Shown: positions 24,401 to 35,800 of the stretch, piece after piece | Layout: each line of letters begins with the position of its first letter | Numbering within the stretch: the stretch's first letter is position 1 | NCBI GenBank assembly: GCA_009760855.2 | Contig: WPIO01000052.1 | Span: 2,544,501 to 2,608,500, forward strand | Direction of reading: 5' to 3' | DNA: 64,000 nt | Source: Cristatella mucedo | Taxonomy: Eukaryota; Bryozoa; Phylactolaemata; Cristatellidae | The notes under the pieces: generated by a model | Databases searched by the model: none | What the model saw: the letters and a program-made list of their open reading frames with translations, nothing else | What the model was told of the DNA's origin: nothing | Program-made: the position numbers and the translations under genes

Positions 24401-27400
24401 GTGTCCGTTCGGCGTGTTTATCTGGCAGCCGACGACCCAGAGGTTATACGCGAAGCCATTGCCAAGTAAGTGCCGGCGGCGGCGCTGGTGGCAACCTGCA
24501 ACAACTGCTGCTCGTTGTACGGGGCAGCTCGGCCCGAGTAATATTTTCGTGGCGTTCGCCCAGCTGCTTAATTCAAGGGGCTGAGGAGAGGGACTGCCGC
24601 CCGTGATCGTTAAGATCGTATACGGAAACTATACTGCTAAGACCTGTTTAAAGCTATTCTGATTGTTGTTTGACCGTAACGCGTAAGAATGACGCGCCTA
24701 TGGGCATCTAAACGCCTATCGCTTCGTGCTGCTGGTTCTCGCACGCCGGCGGCGGCGGCCTTTGCTACGCAGGCGGCTAGTAACCTGCATGCTAGTTACG
24801 ATCGCGCGCACTTATTATCGTTTCGTCATCGTAGTTCAAATGAGTTCCTTGACGTTACTGCTCTTGCTAAGATTCAAGAATCATGCATTAAAAAAAAAGT
24901 GCCCCGGAGCCGCCGAGGTGGGGCCGCCAGCTTAGACGCCGCTCGTTTGGCGGGAACTGCGAATTGTGTACCCGCACATATGTTATTCCCAGCATTGTCT
25001 CGAACCGCTCAGCGTGCTCCCCCACAAGCGTCACTGTAAAAATCTCTACAACGTAATGATCACAAGTCCTGCTATAACTCCGGCGGCCCAACTTAACGCA
25101 TGTCTTTGGAATCATCACTCAATGTGCAATGAACCTATAATATATATTTAGTTATATATATATAATAGCAGCAGCCAAAGCGCCGCGGCTTCTCTGGTTT
25201 GAAAAGTTAGAAACAGCAATGCCCTGACAGCTGGGGCAGGAATTTTAATTTAGCTAATAATATTAAAATCAGTCACTGGAATCGACGAACACCAGAGAGC
25301 TGTTTAGTCAAGGATACAAAACCTTCGTAGGAAATCTCCACCCGATGTCAACGAGAAGTTGCTCCATGGTATATTCAGCGAATTTGCAGTTATACTGCAG
25401 ACTCCGAAGAAGCGTGTCCTTTTAGCAATAAGCGACCTTATTTCTGAATATGGTCTAGACCTGCTCGCCTTGATTGAAACTTGGCTAAAATTGGTAAACG
25501 ACCCGACTATTAAAGATGCTACCCCGACTAGTTTCTCATTATTTCATCCCCTAGATCAATCAAAACTGGAGGCGGAGTTGCTACTATCGCGTGCTCGAAA
25601 TTCACCCTCAAGCCATCTGCAGTACCCTCGAAGCAGTCTTTTGAATCAATTGTCTTGATTTCACCCGAAAACAAGCTACCGATGGTGGCAGTAGTCTATC
25701 GCCCACCAGGAACCAAATCCTCCTTTATCTCAGATTTCTCCGATCTCATTTCGATTCTGTGTGCAAGAAAGCGGTCCTTCCTCGTTATGGGTAATTTCAA
25801 CATTCACTTTATTTCATTTCACTTTCATTTCACTTTTTCATTTCACTCCAACATTCACTTATCTGAGGTCTTCAGCACTGAATTTTGTGCATTGGCTGAC
25901 TCATTGTCTCTTGTGGCTCATGTGCATGGCCCTTGTTACATCAGGGGTCACATACTCGACCAAATTTACTCATACAACTGCACGTTGTCATAAACAATTA
26001 TTATCAAATCGTGCTTATCTGACCACAAGCAGATCTCATTCAGTCTACAGTGTGCGCCCTCTTGCTTCTCGCCTAAAATCACATGTAAATCGAAAAATCT
26101 CAAGACGCTTGACATTGATGCTGTCCATGCGAGAATATCTGCCTCGCCTCAGCTGCCCAATCTCCTTTCCGATCTGTCATCATTGGCAGATAGCTACAAC
26201 ACGACATGCTCGACGACTTTGCACCTCTGACTAAGCAGTCTATGCACCCTCGCCAAGACGGCCTATGGCTTACCACATTAAACTAGCTAACCACAATCTT
26301 GAAAAGGCACGAAAAAGATCAGGACTGACTGCCCACCGACAGGCAAACAGGGACTAATGTAGGTCGTATCAATCAATCCTAGCAAAGGCCAAGTCTAGCT
26401 TCTATAAAAACTTTGTTGAATCACAGATGCATACTCCACATATGCTGATGTCGACGATCAACCATCTCCTCAACCGCTCCCAGGTTACCTTCTTACGTGA
26501 TGATCCCTGCGATGATCTAGCTGATCGCTGCTCTAGCTTTTTGCCAGAAGATTGACAAGATCGGGAGTCCATCCCTGCGATGGCAGAATCCCCTTAGAAT
26601 GCTGTCCCTCAATTCCTAGCAGCACCTCAAAATCTACATTCAAGCAGGTCACTAGTTACCTCAGCCGGAAGTTCATATCCCGCTCAAAGAAGACAGTAAG
26701 TCCTGAAGCCTAAAGCGTAAAGCCTAATGCCTAATGCCTAAAGCCTAATGCCTAAAGCCTAATGCCTAAAGCCTAAAGCCCACTGTCCTGCTCCTACGTT
26801 GAATTGATCTGCTGCTGCCATGCATAAGTAACGTCATTAATATGTCATTAACCTCAGGTTATGTCCTAGCACCTTTCAAAAAGCTGTAGTCAGGCCACTT
26901 CTCAAGAAAGAAACACTAGCCCAAGAGAACTTAAGCAACTACCGCCCAGTCTCCCTACTACTATTTCTATCAAAGACTCTTGAACGAGTCGTACAAGACC
27001 AGCTGAACTCATATATTTAAACTTCAAACCTTGCTAGTAAGTTCCAGTCTGGCTTTTGAGCTAATCACTCCACAGAGTCAGCATTGCTTCAGGTGTGCAA
27101 TGACCTACTTAGGAATGCAGACATGGGTAGAGTATTTCTGCTTGTTATGCTCGATCTTTCGGTAGCTTTTGAGACTATCGATCACCAAGTCCTTCTTGAG
27201 CGCCTCCCATCTCGCATGGGCATCACTCGCACTGCTCTACAATGGTTCTTCTATCTCAGTGAGAGACTCCAGAGTATTGATGCGAACGGATAAAGATAAT
27301 CCGAGGTACCTCTGAAATATGGAGTACCTCAGGGCTCCGTGCTAGGTCCGGTTCTTTTCACAGTTTATACTTTCCCTCTTGCTGATGTGATTGCCAAGCA

Positions 27401-30400
27401 CAATCTTGGCTTTCACTTCTATGCGGATGACACTCAGTTGTACCTTTGCTTTGATCCCTCCCAGCCTTCGAGCACCTCAAATTCTCTCAACTCACTTGCT
27501 GCATGTATTGATGACACATGCACATGGATGGCAGCAAATTTTCTAAAACTAAATGAGGATAAAATAAACTGACTAGTTATGGGCAAACCAAGTATGATTC
27601 AGAAATTGGAAAGGCTAACGCTCAAAATCGGCTCTGCCAGCATATCTCCTTTTGAATCTGCACGAAATCTAGATGCCATGTTCCAAAGTGACCGTTCGTT
27701 ATACGGCCACATCAGATCCACAAACAAGTCTGCCTACTTTCAGCTACATAACGTTGCTAAAAGTCGTGCTTGTTTAGATAAGGATACCACATCCAAGTTG
27801 GTCCATGCATTTATGTCATCCCGACTTGACTTTTGTAACTCACTGCTTACCGGTCTACCGGCCTGTGCAATCAGGGGCTTACAGCTGGTGCAAAACTCCG
27901 CAGCTAGGCCTGTCTGTCGTGAGTGTCGCAGTTGCCACATCACACCACTTCTTGCCGACCTGCACCGGCTACCAGTCAAGATACGGATTGACTTCAAGGT
28001 TTTGTCCCTCACTTTTAGGTCCCTTAATCCTTTGACTCCAGCCTATCTATTAGATCTACTGCTCCTCCAGGTTAAGTATCGTACCACTAGCTTTTCTGAA
28101 TCTAACTGTTTAGCCATACCTCGTACAAACCTCAAATCCTTTGGAGACCGTGCCTCTAGTTCGTCTGCTCCTAAAGCTTGGAACTGACTTCCGACTTGCG
28201 TCGTGACATTCCCTGACTTCACCACATTTAAAAAGAAATTAAAACGCACCTATTTATGACAGTATCTAGTGGGTCTCCGTGATTCGTCCTTTATGTGCTT
28301 ATGCGTGCTGACACTGTGCATGCTGCCACAACCACACTTGCATGCTGACCCTGTGCATGTCATCCCTAACCATGTTATTCTTGCTGTTTATTGAGCATGC
28401 TTCCTTTGCAGCACATGTAAAGCGCCTAGAAAGAGGTTAAGTTATCTGAGGCGCTTTGACAAGTGGGTTATTATTAATAATACTATTATAAAGATCTCGC
28501 GAGCGTCGACATGTAGAATGTCTCTGTCGCTAGCAATAGCTTCGTTAATCCTTCGCCGTGGGTTGACACGTTCCTTCCTGGCTGTTTTCTTATAGTCTGT
28601 TTGTGCGAATCCATTTTTATCTAGCACTAGCACGAGACCCGGCCAAGTTTGACGTACCCGTCGCCTCCAACGCTTCCCTCAATTACCGAGCCCTCATCTG
28701 TACTTAAGAAGACGCGCCTCTCCTTGAACGTGACCATGCCGTGGCGGGAGTGGTCAAGCTCAAGGACAAATGTTTAAGGTTGAGAGTGGTCAAGGTTTGT
28801 TCACCTTTCCGAGGAAGAAGTGTGGGGCTCGCTAACTTGCCGCAATGAAAGTTTTTAAAGGCCCGAAGAGCTAATTATTGGGAAACAATTGAAGGAATAA
28901 GGCTCCGTCTTACTGAGCATACCTATTATTACGTATCTGTCCAATGGAGCAAACGACTCGCCTGTCGGTGCACCAATGCATACATCTAGTGGTATGAGTA
29001 CTGTACATAAAAAAGGCTCATGCTCGTTTAATAAATCTGATAAATGACAGTATGAAGATTACATATCTTAGGTATAGAAGCCCAGAAAATACATCCTGCA
29101 TATAAACTGCACTCTTAAAATTACGCAGGATCCATAGTGCGCCTCTTGCGTCTCGAATTTTAGAAATGCAGCATCGGCTACATTCTCTTCCACTTACTTG
29201 CACCGGTTTTAAAACTAAAATTTCCATTTTTTAAAAGATTGCTCAATTAAAATGGCCATAATAGCCGTGGGTTATGAAAAACAAAATTATATAAGAATTC
29301 ATTTTGGCCAACAATATGTACGTGAACTCACTATTATGACCAAATCTGATTTTTAATGTCAAACTTTTTATTTCGTTTTGTCTTGCATGGTTAGCAGTCA
29401 TCATATTTAGGCGTCGCAGACGTAAAATGAACTCAGTTTTATTTGAAAACCTTTTGCTAGTAATTATCAATTTTTCAAGCCATTATCTGTGCTTGACACA
29501 AGATCGATGTCGAAATACCCTCGAATTGTAGAGGCTCCTTTGACGATCACGTGCCTTCATTGATTTTGACATCGACCAATCCGTGTATTCACTACCGTCG
29601 GGGGATCTACGTTTGAGAAGTATGCAATTAGCAACACAATAGCTCGCGAACGATGATACAATTTCGGATACCTTGAGCGCCAGTCAAAGGCGAGCTAAAG
29701 GAACGTCCTGTGACCGGAGTTAAGGACGGAGCCAGGATTTTTTGAAATGGGAAAGACCGGCAAATAATGAAAAAACTATAGCTCACAATCATGATTGGTA
29801 TCAGATGAAACATACCGGACCTACAAAAAACCCGTGACAATGGCCTCCCAGACTGCCCCTACCCCAACACCAGCCTCGGCCCGATGTAAAGGGGTGGCCC
29901 AGCTCGAAGCCACCAGCTCGATGGTGAGCAATTGTCCCCTTGCCAACCCCTTGCTTGGCTCTGCCACTGCCGTTGACCTGGCAGTCTCCTTCCACGTCGG
30001 GCTAATGTGGGCAGCAACCGCTGCCTCAAACCTGCCTGGTGTGCCCATGCATGCGAAGGAGACGCACAGACATGCAGGCATAAAGGATTGCCCGCTGCGT
30101 GGCGCGAACCCACGACCTGCGTATCGTGAAGAGCGAGCAGCCTTACCTTCCGGATCCGGGGAGGGCATAGCTCGTAGCAGGTAAGTACGTACGTACACCA
30201 CAAAGGAAGACGAGACTGGGGCATATGGAAAGCTGAGCGAGAGAAACAAACACGACCGTCTTTAGCTGAGACTTAACTGATACTAAGTCTTTGCAGATGG
30301 CGACAGAAGCTGGAAATGAGTTCTGAACTTTCGGTGCGTACGAAGTGATGGCCCTATCACCAAAGGACGGATGAGCAAGGACGTCGGATAGAAAGGTAGG

Positions 30401-32715
30401 GGCAACAGAAAATCTCACGGGTTAAAGACGACCAAGGGCCAACGCCACGATTCCTGAATAGAGAGAGGTAATTGCAATAATCGTGACACGATAGTCTAAG
30501 CAGGCCCTATATTTTGGCAATCCTCCTCGGCTGAAAGTAGGCCGACTTGACCGTGGAGGCAAATCGCTCATCCAGCACGCCCAGACGTCGCTGAAGGGTG
30601 GCCAGATTGACCTTAAGATTGATATTAAGGATGAAGTCTTCGAAATTAAGGGTGATTCTAAGTAAGCCCATAGCTATTAGGTTGGTCAAAAGGCGTCGCT
30701 AAGCTTCAGGTAGTTTAATAAGAATATCCGAGTACAAATGCTGTCGATGCAGGATGGAAGATAATGAATTGAGTCCGATGCAGAGTATAACTTTGAAGGG
30801 GCAAAAGGATATGTAGAGCAGGATTCACGGCCCTAGGTTTTACCCCAGGATTTTTAAGGTGCTCTCACTAAAATACTCGGCTAGTGGGTTCGAGTCCTGC
30901 AGCGTGCACGACTTAATTTCCCGAATGATTGCCCATTTAATGACCGTTGCACGCTGTTATGATAGTCAAAGGAACTCTTCTGCCGCTATTTGAATGAAGC
31001 TGTTAAACCAGCTGACCTTTACCTGACTTTGTTCAATGGATTGTCTGCACGGCGCTGTGATTTTTACTATGGCTGCAACAACAGCTGCTAAAAACAGCGG
31101 GTTAGGTAGGCTCCACAGACGAATTGATGATTGATGATATCAAACGCTCCTAAGAAACTAAAAAAGAGTAAAAACTGAGAGAGCCCATCTAAGTCAACAT
31201 TCCAATGAACGCCGGTGTAAGCTCGCAGCAGTACTAGCTGGGGAGTAATTAGCGATAATTCCTAAGTGGAACTTGCTTGGTTTGATCGTATGAAAACTTA
31301 GCTGGTCAGTCACTACTCGCTTGGCGGTATTAATAATAATGATAATGTTAATAATAAGACTGTCTTGCTTAGCGCTCTAAGAGAAATGAATCTCTGTCAG
31401 ATCTTTACATTTTATAAGAAGAAAGCAAGTAAATTGGTTAGTGAAGAATCTGCTAGCCATGGAAGCCTCATTTGTTTCCTGCCAGACACGATACATTAAT
31501 TGATGCCTGCGAGAAATGATAAATTGTCAGGGGTGCTAGCCGTAATAAACTTTATTTAAGTAAGGACTACTTGAACTAGTGGTTATCGAGAAGATTTTAG
31601 ATCGCAACCCTCTTTTAAAAGTATATTCAAGATCTTACTTGCCTAGATGCAAAGCAGACTTTACTCAGTACTGTGTGACAGGCTCTTCGGCTGAAATGTA
31701 AAGCTATTCTTATCGATCACTATGATTGTGTTACAGAAGCTCTATCCGAGGCTTGGCCACAAATGCTACATATAGTGACAGGGCAGTGGACCGTGAACAA
31801 TATTAAATTATACTAATACCTAATTATACTAATTATACTACTAACAACTTTCTCTAACCACACCAGCTTCACAGTTAGGGCCTGCCTACTTTCAGCTGCT
31901 TATTAATGGAAACATTTGGGCTAAATTGGATAAGGGTTTCGAACCTAAGTGAGTGCTCGCATTTGTGACATGCCTCCCGACTGTGCAAAAACACTTTTAC
32001 TGATGGCTCAAAGTACGGCAGCTAGGCTTGTCTGGCTCCCCATCAAGCACCTTATCGACTTCAAAACACTATGCATGCTGCCACTAACCAAACTTGCATG
32101 CTGACCCTGTGCATGTCGCCCTAACCACGTTATTCTTTTTATTTACTGAGCATGCTACCGCTAACCATTCGACGTGCTTCCTTTGAAACAAATGTAAAGC
32201 GCCTAGAGAGAGATTGAGTTCTCTGAGGGCGCTATATCAAGTGTACAATAATAATAATGATAATCATTATTATACGCATAGCAAGTAAATAAAGAATGAA
32301 TAGAGGGATAGCTGTTTTCCGAAGCTGGCTCCTTGCCCAAAGTGCATTTATATTCACAGAAACTCGTACGTTTGAGCTCGATGTAATATCTCTGGCGTAA
32401 ACATGTCTTACAAAATAATTTTGTTAACTATGTTCTGGTCATTTTTCAAAATTGCGAATGCATTTACAACTCGTTTTTCTTTTAATAGGCAAACTTCAAA
32501 AAACTTTGATATTCCGAATACTTTTTCGGATATTCCCCCTTAAAATTAAAACTGTAGGCAGAGATCGGGTGGCTTGACAGCTAATACGGCGTCGTTTGTT
32601 CATACAGTGATGTCATATCTTCTATGGGTGCAGTGCTGGCAGCAGGCTGTTCAACGTGGTTGCCAGCGCATATGTTTATATTTAAATGTTTATATGTTAT
32701 AAACATTTAGATGTT

Positions 32716-32808
<93 letters not shown>

Positions 32809-35800
32809 ATATACACGTGTTTTAGTAATATTTTCCATTTAGAGCTTCTCTACAATACCGAAATACTAAACCCTATGACCTTAATTATAAACCCCAAAAC
32901 TCGAATAAGAAATACAAAATCTAACCAGTAAACCATAAGTCGTAAAACCCCAAAACCTACAACCGTCAAATGATGAGCCCAAAGTCCTAAGCCTTAAGTT
33001 AAAAGGATAACTAAAAACGTGTTTATCTAATGTAAATACAAACAGTCGCTAGCGATCAAGTTGAACAGCCTGCTAGGAGCACTGTGCCATAGCAGATCTG
33101 ACGTTGCCGCGTGAACAGATGCCGCCGAATTAGCTGCGTTAGACGGCATCGACCTTTGCTGGATCAGCCCGGACGCACCCCATTATCAAGGGAGAACCTA
33201 AACTCAAGAGGTAGCTTATGCAGGTCAGTCAATACGGGTGCCAGCCTCTTGGAAGGTGAGCTGCCCAAGCAAAGGCTGACTCACGGTGTGGCAGCACTTA
33301 CGGTTGTTTTCATGACGACGGCAGCCAGCAGCCGGCCTATGTAGGCTTCGATTGACACACCACATCCGGCATCGCGCTCTGCAAAAAGCTTTATTAGCCG
33401 TACCAGCTAGCTAGCTCGTCATCTTGCAGGGGGAAGTGTCGATGGCAACTGAGAAGGCTGCAGCCTAACGTCTCCTCGGCGGGCCACGGATGGCGATTTT
33501 TGCTTAACCTGCCTTAGCACCTAGGCTGTTGGGATCGAGCCGTGCACGCACGCCTCGCATACCATCGACATGCTCTGCTGTCACATTCATTCGTAGCTTC
33601 AGATTCCTCCATTGCTGCTGAGCAGTCGGCGATAGAAGCAATGTACCGTATTGTAGATACCCAAGCTACGCTTTTATATGCGACACGGAGAGGGCCAAAA
33701 ATGCCGGCCCTGAGCAGCACGATCGCACCGGGGATGCTGCTCTCTTCGGAATTATTGCCGATATTCACTTCCTGTCATTGTCCGACTATCTCGTCTGTAC
33801 GTTCTCGTCGCAGGTGAGTACATTGCACGCTGCAAGCGCTCACGAAAGTCCCCAGTTACTTAGCTATCGGAGTGAACCGTGTGGATGGGTTTGAGTAGTG
33901 TTCTGCATTAAGAAAAGAAAACTGAGCTTCAAGGAGTAAAATTCTACGTCGACTGGTATGTACTCAGGCCTGGATTTAACTACAAAACGTGAGAAAGCAT
34001 TTTCGTTTTTTACTCTTTTGTGAGAGAAGGAAGGACGGCCGGGTTTGGCTCGCAGAGCCTAATAACTCTGCCGAATCTGGACGTCCATACTGCCAAAACA
34101 TTACTGACTACAGCTGATTGAACTCCTGTATGAGGATGGGTAGTGGCAACATCAGATTGCTGATTAGACGATACGTTTGCTTAACACTAAACCGGAGCAC
34201 ATTGAACTCATCTTAGTGTAACGTCTAACTCAGTTCCGAAAATTGCTAGTTATGGAGTAGGCCTCGATGTTGCCGTTAGAGCAAGTGCTACTGCTGCAAT
34301 ACATCAGCTCCTCCATCTTAGGGTGCTACACAAGATGGCGCTTTATATCGTATCGCGTTTCTTCGTTTGCTTTTGACAGAAATGCCAGCGAACACACAAG
34401 GAGTACCAGGTCGAGAAGATTCAACAAAATTTAAAGTATTGGAATACTGGTTTAGAAAATGACAGCATTACTTACGACGGTCTCTCAGTTGTGGTTGTGT
34501 GTTACAAAATGTCTGTCCTTCCTGATCACAGCCTAGGACTGCCTCCAAGACTTCTGGGATACAGGCTAGCAACAGCTTAAACACACAGGAATGCGATGCT
34601 GTCGATTTCTCAGTTTGTTCTAATCTAGTAACCCTGGCAACTATCGTGGCACGTTATCTGCTACCAACTTGTACGGTCCTATACCAGCAGAGTTTGCTGA
34701 CGAATGATATTAGTGCAAGATAGCTGCTTGCTTTGAAACTAAAAAATGATGGTTGTTCTTGATGCTCTTGGAGATGAGTACTCGTGATTTCTTCATTTTC
34801 GGTACAACCTATAGTTCGTATGTACGTATGTATGTATTGTATGCCGGCTCCTCTGATGAGCCTGTGATGTGGCGTGGACACTGGCCAGTAACCCGCTGGT
34901 GGCCAGATGGCGGATTCACCATCAGGGTCGGCCGGTGCACAGCTGTGGTCGATGAATCATCGGAGTCGACCAGGGGGAGGGGGAGTGAGGAGGCGGAGCA
35001 GTAGGGGCTCTCTCGCTGGGAGCACGAAGTGTTACTAGTGAATAAACGATTTGAGAACTTTAAACCTGAAACCCACAATCTTTTGCACAGGTCTGTCGTG
35101 CTGCCTATGAGATCATGAACGCCATGCACCCGGATGCTTCGAGATGGTTTTACTCTCTGGACGAAGGCTACTACTTTGGTGGCCAGAGGATTCCTGAGCA
35201 AGTAGCTGTGTCGGCAAACATTGCAGAGCATGAAGGTAAGCAAAAAGTATTGCGGAAACATCACGCGTGTGCCCCTGCTGACTGCCATATTGGTGTAGTA
35301 CGTTGCATTTCAATGTGAAGCAGTCTAGGCTCACCTTCCGAGGAGAAAGAACAGCAGCTGACTACAAAAACCCACCTGGCCATTACGAGGCCGCACTAGC
35401 ACAATAATACACACTGTACACACCCGAGTATGCTAAGTAATCAAAAGCGTGCACCCAGCGTGTTTGTGTGCAGGCGTGCTCGCTTGTTTTCGCCACACCT
35501 CATTTTTTTATCTTTCTCTTAAGCACATATTCACCTTAAATGCACCCTCTTATAGTTTTTGGTATCAAGAGCTGTTTACTTGATCGGGTCTCGTACGAGT
35601 TCCTTTAAATCAATGCAGATCTCGATAAAAACAACTTTTTCTAATTACGCTGCTTTTTATCTCGTGTGAGTGCACAAAAAACTGTATGCACGTGCCGGCT
35701 TAGATACACGTGTGCATATACATGTATAGCTCGCTTGTGTACGTATGGACTTGTTGTTCCAAAAGATCTTTTAAGGCGTCGAACCTCGACTTTGCATAAG

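Noticed and set aside
26702-26782. Interstitial telomere repeat
   Set aside because: Units are CCTAAAG and CCTAATG, embedded in a LINE, not a regular telomeric hexamer or CCCTAAA array.
29795-30184. 129-codon plus-strand frame
   Set aside because: Its 3' third lies over a minus-strand tRNA-like SINE; no recognisable protein.
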